The notes under the pieces were generated by a model. The model searched no databases, was not told the origin of the DNA, and worked only from the letters and a program-made list of their open reading frames with translations. From Metapseudomonas resinovorans DSM 21078 (GTDB taxonomy: Bacteria; Pseudomonadota; Gammaproteobacteria; Pseudomonadales; Pseudomonadaceae): DNA of 64,000 nt. Position 1 is the first letter of the stretch; each line of letters opens with the position of its first letter. Both the position numbers and the translations under genes were made by a program. The stretch covers positions 248,001 through 312,000 of the forward strand of contig NZ_AUIE01000001.1 of assembly GCF_000423545.1 (NCBI RefSeq), read 5' to 3'. Of this stretch, positions 27,209-35,852 are shown piece after piece.

Positions 27209-27958
27209 CTAGAAGAGTTCGTCTTTCTCGAAGCGCCGGGCTTCGCGCTGCAGCTGGTAGACGAAGCGCTCGACATTGCGTTGCACCAGGCCGCTCATCT
27301 TGTGGAAACGGATTCCAACGAAACTCATGCCGAGCTTCTCGTCGAAATGCAGGTGGCGCAGCTCGACTGGTGTGGTGACCGGGCCGATCGGCATCTTCGC
27401 ACTGAAACGCTCATAGACCTGGCCGGGTTGCAGGCGGCCATTCAGGTCGCCTTCGAAGCGAAGCTTGCATCCAGTGGCCGAGATATCCAGCATCACACCC
27501 TTGACCGGTGACGACATCTTGTCGCCGTCCAATTCGACGGGAACCAGTTGGCTCTGTTTGAGGGGCGCGCGGAAAGCGTTGCGGCGCTGGTGGTAGGTCA
27601 CTTCATCGGGCAGGGCGCACCAGTAGCAGCGGTCACCCTCGAACTCGCCGACGGTGGCGGGTTGCTGCGTCTCCCAGGCGATTCGCACGCCCTCATGGAA
27701 GCTTTCGACCCGGAAGGTCTCGCCGTTCTTCAGGAAGCGTTCGCCGTCGTTCGGGATCAGTTCATCCAGGGCGATCAGGCCGCGGTCGCGGTCAACGTCC
27801 ACCAGATAGCTCTGGAAGCGCTGGTTACGGTCATGGAAGGTGATGATCAGCGGATCGTGGTGTTGCTGCAGCAGACGAAGGTTGGCCAGGATTTCTACCT
27901 GTGCCTTGAGCACTTTTGGGGGCTGTGGGCCGTTCTCTTCGTGGAATGGGTTGGACAC
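27209..27958 (-). CDS. flgZ: FlgZ/YcgR flagellar brake, c-di-GMP-binding PilZ protein
   Basis: A 249-residue protein with an N-terminal YcgR domain (about 15-110) and a C-terminal PilZ domain (about 122-235). The c-di-GMP-binding residues are present: R-R-N-A-F-R at 125-130 and D-I-S-A-T-G at 158-163. When c-di-GMP rises this protein slows flagellar rotation by binding the stator or motor. It starts with GTG at 27958, preceded by GGAGA. It is the last gene of the flgA-side cluster (flgM, flgN, flgZ), 90 bases after flgN. Confidence 0.92.
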   Translation of the reverse strand: MSNPFHEENGPQPPKVLKAQVEILANLRLLQQHHDPLIITFHDRNQRFQSYLVDVDRDRGLIALDELIPNDGERFLKNGETFRVESFHEGVRIAWETQQPATVGEFEGDRCYWCALPDEVTYHQRRNAFRAPLKQSQLVPVELDGDKMSSPVKGVMLDISATGCKLRFEGDLNGRLQPGQVYERFSAKMPIGPVTTPVELRHLHFDEKLGMSFVGIRFHKMSGLVQRNVERFVYQLQREARRFEKDELF

Positions 27959-28048
27959 GGTCCAGGTCTCTCCAAACGCAAAAGCAGGTCACGCAAAGAG
28001 TAGTGGCATCATGCCTCTATGTCTTTGTGCTTTTCTTGTAGTGTCTTG

Positions 28049-28516
28049 TCAGGCCTGACTGAGCGGGCGCTGCTGGCCGATTCTAGCGGCAGCCCCTCGG
28101 CTGTCATAGAGGCTAGGCGTTTCGCCGCCGCGGAGGATGCCAAGCATGCTGCTGACCGATGCCCGGTTGGCGCGGATCAGGCGGCCATTGCGCTCGTTGG
28201 ATGCCTTGCAGCGCTCCAGTAGCTCGCCCAGCTCGTCACTGCGGTCGAGCAGGTCCTCGCCCAGGGGAGAGGACTCGGCGAGTTTCTGCAGTCCGGCGCG
28301 GTCAGCGCTGAGTTGAAGGCTGGCCAACAACTGGCTGCGTTGGCGGCCATGCTGGTCGAGCTGGGCGAGAAGAGGCTGCTTGTCGGCAAGCAGCTTTTCG
28401 AGGCGCGCGAGATCGCGCTCGCCCATGGCCTGGAATTCTTCGTCCATCAGCTCAAGCAAACGTTGGGCGTGGCCGATATCGTCGGTGAACAGTTGAAGCA
28501 GGTTGGTGTCGTGCAT
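28049..28516 (-). CDS. flgN: FlgN, export chaperone for FlgK and FlgL
   Basis: A 155-residue, almost wholly helical cytoplasmic protein (LLQLFTDDIGHAQRLLELMDEE... LEKLLADKQPLLAQLDQ). FlgN binds the hook-junction proteins FlgK and FlgL and brings them to the flagellar export gate; both are encoded at 58.7-62 kb. It lies 47 bases downstream of flgM on the same strand and is likely co-transcribed from the sigma-28 promoter at 28941. Confidence 0.9.
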   Translation of the reverse strand: MHDTNLLQLFTDDIGHAQRLLELMDEEFQAMGERDLARLEKLLADKQPLLAQLDQHGRQRSQLLASLQLSADRAGLQKLAESSPLGEDLLDRSDELGELLERCKASNERNGRLIRANRASVSSMLGILRGGETPSLYDSRGAAARIGQQRPLSQA

Positions 28517-28563
28517 ACGCGCTCTGGGGCCTAGCGTCCAAGTTCCCCAGCGCTGCCCGTGGA

Positions 28564-28902
28564 CTAGCGCTGGGATTCGAAGTTCAGCAGCTTGCTGGCC
28601 ACGCGCTTGCTGTCGACCTGGTAAGAGCCGTCGGCAATGGCCTGCTTGAGTTTTTCTACACGCTCCTTGTCCACAACGGGCAGGTCGCGCAGTTTTTCAC
28701 CGGCTTTCTGCAACACCTGAGCTTCACTGCTCAGTTGCACGGATTCGCCGCTCTTGGCAGCTGGAGCCTGCTCGCCGGTAGTCTGGGTCGATGCAGTCTG
28801 GCCGCTGGTGACGGTTTCGCTCTTGCCGGCCTGGGTGCTGCCGGTACGCCCCGTGCTTGCGGGCGTGGGGCCGTTATTGAGCCGGTTGAAGTCGATAACC
28901 AT
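28564..28902 (-). CDS. flgM: FlgM, anti-sigma-28 factor
   Basis: A 112-residue protein. The N-terminal 60 residues are Ser/Thr/Gly/Gln-rich and disordered, and the C-terminal half ([17 protein letters not shown]... [26 protein letters not shown]) is the FliA-binding region. FlgM holds FliA inactive until the hook is finished, when it is exported. Start ATG 28902 with GAGG nine bases upstream. A consensus sigma-28 promoter lies 39 bases ahead, so FlgM is under control of the factor it inhibits. Confidence 0.95.
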   Translation of the reverse strand: MVIDFNRLNNGPTPASTGRTGSTQAGKSETVTSGQTASTQTTGEQAPAAKSGESVQLSSEAQVLQKAGEKLRDLPVVDKERVEKLKQAIADGSYQVDSKRVASKLLNFESQR

Positions 28903-28940
28903 GATGCTGAACCTCGGACGCTAGTTGGACGCTTACCGTT

Positions 28941-28967
28941 TTATCGGCCCTGTCCGGGATAACTTTA
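28941..28967 (-). promoter_or_regulatory. Sigma-28 (FliA) promoter of flgM-flgN
   Basis: On the minus strand TAAAGTTA (28967-28960), an 11-base spacer, and GCCGATAA (28948-28941). This matches the FliA consensus almost exactly, with the correct spacing, and points at flgM. Confidence 0.93.
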
Positions 28968-29031
28968 GAAAATTCTTCAGTACTGGCTGAGTTTAGGAAA
29001 TCAGCCCACTTTGGCGCCAGCGGAATCATGC

Positions 29032-29793
29032 CTACATGTCCACTTCGACCTGGCCCGGGCGCTTGACGCGTGCCCTGATCACACGGCCGGAACTCAGGTT
29101 GCGAACCCGGATCTGTTCGCCTGGCGCACCGTTGGCCAGCGCCTCGCCGGGCATCCGGACATTGATTGCCGGACTTTGAGCGCTGATCACCACCTGATCG
29201 CCCTTGCTCACCACCTCGGCCTGCTGCAGGTGAAGCGGTGCCAGTACCTGGTCGGGGAGCAGGGTGCGGGTGGTCTTCTGGCCGACGATCTGTCCCGGAT
29301 CGCTCAAGAATCCCTGGCTCAGGGTACCCACGTCGCGCTCAGCCACCGTTACATCCTGAGGCCCGATGGGTGCCCCGCGGCGCAACGGCCGGGTGACCAC
29401 CACCACATCGCGATACAGCTTCACCTGGGCCGGTACGAACACGGTCCAGGGCGAACTGCCGTCACAACGGATTCGAACGGTGACGCGCCCCAGCGGCTGT
29501 GCCGGGCTTTCCAGCTGGCTCGTCAAATCCTTGTCGCACTCCGCGAGACGCAGCCGCGGATCGAGGCGGTTGACCTGGATTTCGCTGCGGCCCTGGATAT
29601 TGCTCCGTTGCAGATATTCTTCGACCGCATACTCAAGAAAGCCCTCGGCCGTGCCGATAAGCACCTCAGGCGACGTCACCGTTGCACTCGACGCCGGACT
29701 GTAGCCGAGACAGCACAAAGCGGGTAAAACAGCCGCAAGCGATTTGCGGCGTTTTGCTATCAGGTGTCGGAAAAGCGTCGTCATAGCGTTCAT
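29032..29793 (-). CDS. flgA: FlgA, P-ring assembly chaperone
   Basis: A 253-residue secreted protein with a signal peptide (AAVLPALCCLGYSPASSA, cleavage near residue 37) and the SAF domain near the C-terminus (RRGAPIGPQDVTVAERDV, TTRTLLPDQVLAPLHL). It acts in the periplasm to help FlgI form the P ring. Start uncertain: ATGs at 29793 and 29784 are both possible; a longer frame from 29871 overlaps cheV and lacks signal-peptide character. It is divergent from cheV with 76 bases between. Confidence 0.9.
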   Translation of the reverse strand: MNAMTTLFRHLIAKRRKSLAAVLPALCCLGYSPASSATVTSPEVLIGTAEGFLEYAVEEYLQRSNIQGRSEIQVNRLDPRLRLAECDKDLTSQLESPAQPLGRVTVRIRCDGSSPWTVFVPAQVKLYRDVVVVTRPLRRGAPIGPQDVTVAERDVGTLSQGFLSDPGQIVGQKTTRTLLPDQVLAPLHLQQAEVVSKGDQVVISAQSPAINVRMPGEALANGAPGEQIRVRNLSSGRVIRARVKRPGQVEVDM

Positions 29794-29804
29794 GCAAACT
29801 GAGA

Positions 29805-29820
29805 AGCAAGGCTCGTGCCG
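29805..29820 (-). promoter_or_regulatory. Candidate sigma-54 promoter of flgA
   Basis: Minus-strand GGCACG-AGCC-TTGC with the obligatory ten bases between GG and GC. flgA genes of Pseudomonas are expected to be in the sigma-54 flagellar tier. The predicted transcript would start only a base or two before ATG 29793, which favours the ATG at 29784 or a nearly leaderless mRNA. Confidence 0.5.
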
Positions 29821-29869
29821 CCTGCTAGTCTGATGCGGGCGTTCAATGGCTTGTAATAGGAGTCTGGTC

Positions 29870-30802
29870 ATGGCCGGAGTTTTGGATTCGGTTAACCAGC
29901 GTACCCAACTGGTTGGGCAGAACCGCCTGGAACTGCTGCTGTTCCGTCTCGACGGATCGCAGCTCTACGGGATCAACGTGTTCAAGGTGAAGGAGGTGCT
30001 GCAGTGCCCCCGCCTCACCCTGATGCCCAAGTCCAGCCCGGTGGTACGCGGGGTCGCCAATATCCGTGGGGGTACCATTCCGATTCTCGACCTGTCCATG
30101 GCGACCGGGCGCAGAGGCCTGGATGACCTGAAGAACAGCTTCGTCATCATCACGGAATACAACACCAAGGTGCAGGGTTTCCTGGTGCGCTCGGTGGAGC
30201 GCATCGTCAACATGAACTGGGAGGAGATCCATCCGCCACCCAAGGGAACCGGGCGCGATCATTACCTGACGGCGGTTACCCGGGTCGACAAGCAATTGGT
30301 GGAAATCATCGACGTCGAGAAGATCCTCGCCGAAGTGGCCCCTACTTCCGAGGTGGTGTCCGAAGGCGTGATCGACATCGAGACCCAGAGCAAGGCCGTC
30401 AGCAAGCGGGTCCTGATCGTCGACGACTCCTCCGTTGCGCGCAAGCAGGTGGTCCGCTGCCTGGAAACCGTCGGCGTCGAGGTGAAGGCCCTGAACGACG
30501 GGCGCCAGGCCTACAACTACCTGCGTGAAATGGTGGAGGAGGGCAAGGCGCCGGATCAGGAACTGCTGATGATCGTTTCCGACATCGAGATGCCGGAGAT
30601 GGACGGCTACACCCTGACGGCCGAAATCCGCAACGATCCGCGCATGCAGAAGCTGCATATCCTCCTGCATACTTCGCTTTCCGGTGTGTTCAACCAGGCG
30701 ATGGTGAAGAAGGTGGGTGCGGACGACTTCCTCGCCAAGTTCAAGCCGGACGACCTGGCGGCACGGGTAGTAGAACGCATCAAGGTAACGGATGGGGGCT
30801 GA
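29870..30802 (+). CDS. cheV: CheV, CheW-receiver coupling protein
   Basis: A 310-residue cytoplasmic protein. Residues about 18-160 are a CheW-like coupling domain (FRLDGSQLYGINVFKVKEVLQ, VRGVANIRGGTIPILDL) and residues about 178-305 a receiver domain with the phospho-acceptor Asp at 238 (VSDIEMPEMDG) and the Lys in FLAKFKP. CheV links chemoreceptors to CheA and is thought to aid adaptation. AGGAGT lies six bases before ATG 29870. cheR follows after 45 bases. Confidence 0.93.
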   Translation: MAGVLDSVNQRTQLVGQNRLELLLFRLDGSQLYGINVFKVKEVLQCPRLTLMPKSSPVVRGVANIRGGTIPILDLSMATGRRGLDDLKNSFVIITEYNTKVQGFLVRSVERIVNMNWEEIHPPPKGTGRDHYLTAVTRVDKQLVEIIDVEKILAEVAPTSEVVSEGVIDIETQSKAVSKRVLIVDDSSVARKQVVRCLETVGVEVKALNDGRQAYNYLREMVEEGKAPDQELLMIVSDIEMPEMDGYTLTAEIRNDPRMQKLHILLHTSLSGVFNQAMVKKVGADDFLAKFKPDDLAARVVERIKVTDGG

Positions 30803-30847
30803 TGGCTCGGCCCCCGGACATGGAAATAGATTCGTGAGGCGCCCTTA

Positions 30848-31675
30848 GTGTCTTCAGGTAATGTGGAGTTCGAGCAGTTCCGGGTGTTCCTGGAAAAGAC
30901 CTGCGGCATTCTGCTGGGCAGCAACAAGCAGTATCTGGTTTCCAGCCGGCTGAACAAGCTGATGGAGCAGAATGGCATCAAGACCCTGGGTGAACTGACC
31001 CAGCGCATTCAGGGATTCTCCCGCGGTGGCCTGCGTGAACAGGTCATCGATGCCATGACGACCAACGAAACCCTCTGGTTTCGAGATACCTACCCCTTCG
31101 AGGTGCTGAAAAGCCGGGTGTTGCCCGAGCTGATCAAGGCCAATCCGAACCAGCCGCTGCGAATCTGGTCGGCGGCCAGCTCTTCGGGGCAGGAACCTTT
31201 CTCCATTTCCATGTCGATCGACGAGTTCGAGAAAGTCAACCTTGGCCAGCTCAAGGCGGGGGCGCGCATCGTCGCCACCGACCTGTCCAGCTCCATGCTG
31301 GCTGCCTGCAAGGCGGGGGAATATGACAGCCTGGCCATGGGCCGTGGCCTGTCACAGGAGCGCCTGACCCGCTACTTCGACCCGAAGGGGCCGGGGCGCT
31401 GGGTGGTGAAGCCGGCCATTCGCAGCCGTGTGGAGTTCCGTCCGCTGAACCTGCTGGACAGCTATGCGGCGCTGGGCAAGTTCGACATCGTTTTCTGTCG
31501 TAACGTGCTGATCTACTTCTCCGCAGACGTGAAGAAGGACATCCTCACCCGCATCCATGCCACCCTGAAGCCCGGTGGCTATCTGTTTCTCGGCGCCTCC
31601 GAGGCGCTCAACGGTTTGCCGGACCACTACCAGATGGTTCAGTGCAGTCCGGGGATCATCTACAAAGTGAAATGA
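30848..31675 (+). CDS. cheR: CheR, chemoreceptor glutamate methyltransferase
   Basis: A 275-residue protein with the N-terminal helical CheR domain (about 5-65) and the SAM-dependent methyltransferase domain (about 75-275): RIWSAASSSGQEPFSISM, VATDLSSSMLAACKAGEY, FDIVFCRNVLIYF, LKPGGYLFLGASEAL. It methylates glutamates on chemoreceptors during adaptation. It starts with GTG at 30848, behind GTGAGG. Forms an operon with cheV and ends in a hairpin terminator. Confidence 0.95.
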   Translation: MSSGNVEFEQFRVFLEKTCGILLGSNKQYLVSSRLNKLMEQNGIKTLGELTQRIQGFSRGGLREQVIDAMTTNETLWFRDTYPFEVLKSRVLPELIKANPNQPLRIWSAASSSGQEPFSISMSIDEFEKVNLGQLKAGARIVATDLSSSMLAACKAGEYDSLAMGRGLSQERLTRYFDPKGPGRWVVKPAIRSRVEFRPLNLLDSYAALGKFDIVFCRNVLIYFSADVKKDILTRIHATLKPGGYLFLGASEALNGLPDHYQMVQCSPGIIYKVK

Positions 31676-31707
31676 ACGAGGGAGGCCAATGGCCTCCCTC
31701 CTCGTTT
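31675..31707 (+). terminator. Terminator after cheR
   Basis: GAGGGAGGCC (31678-31687) pairs with GGCCTCCCTC (31691-31700) around AAT; outer bases AAC/GTT add to the stem across a small bulge, and GTTTGT follows. Confidence 0.75.
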
Positions 31708-31720
31708 GTACACCGCTGAC

Positions 31721-31745
31721 GTAGCCCGGATGCAATCCGGGCTAC
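31721..31745. repeat. Palindromic intergenic repeat GTAGCCCGGAT
   Basis: A perfect 11-base inverted repeat, GTAGCCCGGAT-GCA-ATCCGGGCTAC, between the convergent cheR and ohr genes. This word is a common dispersed intergenic repeat in Gammaproteobacteria and may also act as a terminator for ohr. Confidence 0.7.
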
Positions 31746-31750
31746 GGGGC

Positions 31751-32176
31751 TCACACCAGGGTCAGCGTCACATTGATATTCCCGCGCGTTGCGTTGGAAT
31801 ACGGGCAAACGATATGCGCCTTGTCCACAAGCTCTTTCGCCGCCTGCTTGTCCAGCCCGGGCAGGGAGATCTTCAGTTCGACCTCGATGCCGAAGCCCGT
31901 GGGCAAGGTGCCGATTCCCACCGCTCCTTCTATAGAGGTGTCCTCGCTCAGGGTGATCTTTTCCTTGCCGGCGACAAACTTGATGGCGCCGAGAAAGCAT
32001 GCCGAATAGCCGGCAGCGAACAATTGCTCGGGATTGGTGCCGTCACCGCCGGGGCCGCCCAGTTCCTTGGGCGTAGTCAATTTCACATCCAGCACGCCAT
32101 CCGAGGACACGGCGCGGCCTTCACGGCCGCCGTAGGCTTCGGCGTGGGCGGTATACAGGGCTTTCTCGATGGGCAT
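31751..32176 (-). CDS. ohr: Ohr, organic hydroperoxide resistance peroxidase
   Basis: A 141-residue OsmC-family thiol peroxidase. The two redox cysteines are present, Cys60 in AGYSACF and Cys124 in HIVCPYSNATRG, along with the typical SSDGVLDVKL and TNPEQLFAAGYS segments. It reduces organic hydroperoxides using lipoylated proteins. ATG 32176 with GGAG seven bases before it is preferred to an upstream in-frame ATG. No ohrR gene lies beside it. Confidence 0.93.
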   Translation of the reverse strand: MPIEKALYTAHAEAYGGREGRAVSSDGVLDVKLTTPKELGGPGGDGTNPEQLFAAGYSACFLGAIKFVAGKEKITLSEDTSIEGAVGIGTLPTGFGIEVELKISLPGLDKQAAKELVDKAHIVCPYSNATRGNINVTLTLV

Positions 32177-32262
32177 GTCAGGTCTCCGGATTGGTGGCAG
32201 AGACAAGCAAGCCTAGTCAAAGGATTCGACCTGCTCACATCCGTCTGACTGAAGGCAGTCTT

Positions 32263-33114
32263 TCAACTCGTCAGCCAGTCAATGAACAGGGCGAACAGCT
32301 CCGCCTGGGAGCCGATCTCCAGCTTGGTGTAGAGATTCTTGCGGTGCATGCGTACCGTTTCCGGGGATATCTCCAGCACCTTGGCGCTGGACTTGGCCGA
32401 GTGGCCGCGCAGCAGCAGGTGGGCGATTTCCCGTTCGCGCTCGGTCAGGCGGTCGCAGCCGAAGTTCATGAATGCGGCGCGAATCTGCTGGTTGAACGCG
32501 GCGGGCATGGGGCTGTGCAACGGCTCTGGGCTTCGGCCGTCCAGGCTGCGGGCCAGGCCGCCGCGTTCGTCGAACTGGCGGATCAGCTCGCGTACCAGGG
32601 GTTCTGCGGCCCGCAGCAGGTCCAGTTCGGCGCTGCTGAAGCATGCACCGCTGCGGCCCTGGTAGACGCAGAGGGAGACTTTGCGCTGGCCGCCGAGGTC
32701 GACGATGAAATGGGCGTCTTCCACCGAGCCGCACTTGAGGTAGTAGGTGCGGTAGTACTCGCTGTTGAAGAAGTCGTCCGGGGCGATTTCCGAGAGGTGG
32801 TAGAAGCCTTCCGCCAGTCCGCTTTCAAGGGCCAGGCAGAAGGGGTCGAGCATGTAGCCACGGGCGTAATAGCGCTCGATCAGCGCCTCGCGGTATTCCG
32901 TCGGGATGCCACGCTGGTAGAGCGGGCGAGGTGGCAGGCCCTTGCATTCCAGCCCGAGCAGTATCGACTCGATGGGCACCAGGCTATCCAGCGCGTCGGC
33001 CAGGCGTTCGCAGAACGTCGGTTCGCCGACATTGAGCATGGCCTGCGCCAACCCTGCATGCCAGGCATGCAGGGTGGCGAGGGTCGGGGTTTGGGGCGCA
33101 GTGCTGTCAGTCAT
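32263..33114 (-). CDS. LuxR-type transcriptional regulator
   Basis: A 283-residue regulator. The C-terminus (about 218-275) is a LuxR helix-turn-helix: LTEREREIAHLLLRGHSAKSS, then ISPETVRMHRKNLYTKLEI. The N-terminal 200 residues are a sensor domain without the residues of acyl-homoserine-lactone receptors that I can identify; it is not a receiver domain. It begins 43 bases after the stop of the aminotransferase gene on the same strand and is likely in its operon, so it may control amine catabolism. Confidence 0.8.
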   Translation of the reverse strand: MTDSTAPQTPTLATLHAWHAGLAQAMLNVGEPTFCERLADALDSLVPIESILLGLECKGLPPRPLYQRGIPTEYREALIERYYARGYMLDPFCLALESGLAEGFYHLSEIAPDDFFNSEYYRTYYLKCGSVEDAHFIVDLGGQRKVSLCVYQGRSGACFSSAELDLLRAAEPLVRELIRQFDERGGLARSLDGRSPEPLHSPMPAAFNQQIRAAFMNFGCDRLTEREREIAHLLLRGHSAKSSAKVLEISPETVRMHRKNLYTKLEIGSQAELFALFIDWLTS

Positions 33115-33157
33115 GTCCGGCAGTCTACTGGCGCCCTCCGGCCGCTGCAAAACGTCG

Positions 33158-34576
33158 TCATCGGCCCGCATAGTCACCGCTGCGCTGCAGGTCGGCAGCG
33201 GTTTCCAGGATGGCTTCGCGCAGCGTTTCGACGATTTCGTCGACCTGCGCGCGGGTGATGGTCAGCGGGGGCGACATCACGTTCAGATGCACGATTGGCC
33301 GTACCAGCAGGCCGCGCTTCTGTGCCCGCAGGTGGATCTGCTCGCCGATGTTCAGCTCATCGGGGAACAGCGTTTTGCTCGCCTTGTCGGCGACGAACTC
33401 CACGCAGGCCATCAGTTTCTGGCACCGCACGCTGCCCACCAGCGGCAGGTCGGCCAGGCTTTGCAGTCGCTCTTCCAGGTAGGCGCCCACTTCATTCACC
33501 TGGGCCAGCAGGTTTTCTCGCTGGATGATCTCGATGTTCTTCAGCGCGCTGACGCAACTCACCGGGTGCCCGCTGTAGGTGAACCCATGGCTGAAGCAAC
33601 GGCCCTTGCCCGGCTCGCCGATCACCTGCCAGATGCGGTCGGAGAAGATGCAGGCACCCAGCGGCAGGTAGCCGGAGGTCAGGCCCTTGGCCGTGGTGAT
33701 GATGTCCGGTACTACGCCGAAGACATCCTCCGAGGCGAAGAAGGCGCCGAGTCGGCCAAAGGAGGTCACCACCTCGTCCGAGACATAGAGCACGTCGTGG
33801 CGTTGGCAGACCTCCCACATGCGCTTGTGGTAGCCGGCCGGCGGAATGATCACACCGCCTGAACCCATGATCGGCTCGGCAAGGAACGCCGCCACCCGAT
33901 CCGCGCCCAGGGTGAGTATCTTGTCCTCGAACTCGTTCACCAGGAAATCCAGGAACTGCGCTTCGTCCATGCCCTCCGGAGCGCGGTAGGGATTGGGGCA
34001 GGAAATGTGGTGGATGCGATCCTTGAGGAAATCGAACTCCGCCGGCCGGTCCGCTGCCTTGCCGCCCAGGGACATGGTCAGGTAGGTGGAGCCGTGGTAA
34101 GCGTTGACCCGGGTGATGACGTGCTTCTTCGCCGGCAGCCCACGGCAATTCTGGTAGTACTGCACCAGACGGTAGGCGGTATCTACAGCAGTGGAACCAC
34201 CTGTGGTGAGGAACACGTGGTTGAGATCACCCGGCGCCAGTTCGGCGAGCTTTTCGCAAAGCTCGATGGCGGTGACGTTGGCCATGTCGCAGAAGGGATT
34301 TGAGTAGGCCAGGCGGCGCACCTGGTCGGCGATGGCCTCGGCCATTTCCTCGCGGCCCAGGCCGATGTTGGTGCACCACATGCCGCCCACGGCGTCCAGG
34401 TAGCGATTGCCGGCCGTGTCGAAAATATAGGCGCCGCTGCCGGCGGCGATGTTCAGCGCGCCGTTTTCCCTGTGGTCGTCGAAGACGTGATAGCCGTGCA
34501 TGTAGTGCGCCTTGTCGGCGGCCACCAGGCGCTCATTGTCGAACTGGGCGAAGAAGTTGGCGTTTGGGGTGTTCAT
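33158..34576 (-). CDS. Class III PLP aminotransferase (polyamine/omega-amino type)
   Basis: A 472-residue aminotransferase. The PLP lysine is about residue 297 in ITTAKGLTSGYLPLGA, the acidic cofactor residue is in LYVSDEVVTSFGR, and the phosphate-cup segment is TTGGSTAVDTAYR. The sequence resembles the omega-aminotransferases that move amino groups from putrescine, cadaverine or beta-alanine to pyruvate. ATG 34576 is preceded by AGAGG. It lies 31 bases after the polyamine-binding-protein gene and before the LuxR-type gene, which supports an amine substrate. Confidence 0.85.
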   Translation of the reverse strand: MNTPNANFFAQFDNERLVAADKAHYMHGYHVFDDHRENGALNIAAGSGAYIFDTAGNRYLDAVGGMWCTNIGLGREEMAEAIADQVRRLAYSNPFCDMANVTAIELCEKLAELAPGDLNHVFLTTGGSTAVDTAYRLVQYYQNCRGLPAKKHVITRVNAYHGSTYLTMSLGGKAADRPAEFDFLKDRIHHISCPNPYRAPEGMDEAQFLDFLVNEFEDKILTLGADRVAAFLAEPIMGSGGVIIPPAGYHKRMWEVCQRHDVLYVSDEVVTSFGRLGAFFASEDVFGVVPDIITTAKGLTSGYLPLGACIFSDRIWQVIGEPGKGRCFSHGFTYSGHPVSCVSALKNIEIIQRENLLAQVNEVGAYLEERLQSLADLPLVGSVRCQKLMACVEFVADKASKTLFPDELNIGEQIHLRAQKRGLLVRPIVHLNVMSPPLTITRAQVDEIVETLREAILETAADLQRSGDYAGR

Positions 34577-34607
34577 GTTCTTTACCTCTGATACAGGGCA
34601 GTTCAAA

Positions 34608-35702
34608 TCACTTGCCGGTCTTGACCGCATTCCAGGTGCGGGTGATCAGGCGCATGGCCTTGGGCGGCTGCGGTTTCTGGGTGAAGAGCCGGGCGCGGGT
34701 CGCGTCGTCGGGGTAGATCGCCGGGTCGTTGCGCACCTCGGCGGCTACCAGCGGAGTCGCGGCCTCGTTGCTGTTGGCATAACGGATGTAGTCGGTGACC
34801 TGGGCGATCACCTTGGGCTGCAGCATGTATTCGATGAACTTGTGGGCGTTCTCCACATGGGGCGCGTCCTTGGGGATGTAGAAGTCATCGAACCAGATCA
34901 GCGAGCCTTCCTTGGGTATGAAGTAGTCCAGCTTCACCTTGGCGCCGGCTTCGGTGGCGCGGGCCTGGGCCGTGGCGTAGTCGCCGGACCAGGTCATGGC
35001 GATGCATTGGTCGCCGTTGGCCAGGCCGTTGAGGTAGCTCATGGAGTCGAACTTGCGGATATAGGGGCGCACCTTCATCAGCAGGTCCTGGGCGGCCTTG
35101 AGGTCGTCGGGGGCCGCGCTGTTGGGGTCGCGACCGAGGTAGGCCAGGGCGAGGGGGAGAACATCCGTGGGCGAGTCGATCAGGGTCACGCCGCAATCGG
35201 CGAAGCGCGACACCACCTCGGGGTCGAAGATCATCGCCAGGGAGCCAATGGGCGCATCGGGCATACGCGCCTTGATCATGTCCACGTTGTAGGTGATGCC
35301 GTTACTGCCCCAGGTGTAGGGCGCCGAGTAGGTCACGCCCGGGTCGAAGTGCTCGAGGCTGGCCAGTACCTGACGGTCCAGGTTGCCCCAGCTGGGCAGG
35401 CGACTCTTGTCCAGCGGCTGGAACACACCGGCCTGGAGCAGCGGTGGCACCAAGGCGGCGTTGAGCACCACCAGGTCGTAGCCGGAGCGACCCGGCAGCA
35501 GCTTGCCCTGGACCGTCTCGTAGGAATCGAAGGTGTCGTAGACCACCCTGATGCCGGTGGCTTTCTCGAACTCGGCGAGGGTGTGCTCGCCTATGTAATC
35601 CGACCAGTTGTATAGACGCAGGGTATTGCCATCGTCCGCTGGGCTCAGGGCCGGCAACAGGATGAGAGTCGTGCCAAGTGCTGCAACCAGTGTCTTGCGC
35701 AT
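34608..35702 (-). CDS. Periplasmic polyamine-binding protein (PotF/SpuD-like)
   Basis: A 364-residue periplasmic protein with a signal peptide (about 1-22). RLYNWSDYIGEHTLAEFEKATGIRVVYDTFDSYE at the N-terminus and YTWGSNGITYN, FDDFYIPKDAPH later are characteristic of PotD/PotF/SpuD binding proteins; the Trp, Asp and Ser of NWSDY help bind the diamine. No potG/H/I-type ATPase or permease genes are nearby, so it is an orphan that either shares another transporter or has a sensory role. It leads the unit with the aminotransferase. Confidence 0.87.
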   Translation of the reverse strand: MRKTLVAALGTTLILLPALSPADDGNTLRLYNWSDYIGEHTLAEFEKATGIRVVYDTFDSYETVQGKLLPGRSGYDLVVLNAALVPPLLQAGVFQPLDKSRLPSWGNLDRQVLASLEHFDPGVTYSAPYTWGSNGITYNVDMIKARMPDAPIGSLAMIFDPEVVSRFADCGVTLIDSPTDVLPLALAYLGRDPNSAAPDDLKAAQDLLMKVRPYIRKFDSMSYLNGLANGDQCIAMTWSGDYATAQARATEAGAKVKLDYFIPKEGSLIWFDDFYIPKDAPHVENAHKFIEYMLQPKVIAQVTDYIRYANSNEAATPLVAAEVRNDPAIYPDDATRARLFTQKPQPPKAMRLITRTWNAVKTGK

Positions 35703-35852
35703 GTCGGTTCCGCCTGTATTGTCGTTATCGGGTCACCTGGGGCTACTCTCCGCCGGTTGCCCGGATGCAGCCATAACCCGAACGGGTAGGTGCAATTCAC
35801 TTCCTCCTGTACAGTCGTTCAGATTCGCCGTATCACCACAGGAGCTTTCGGC

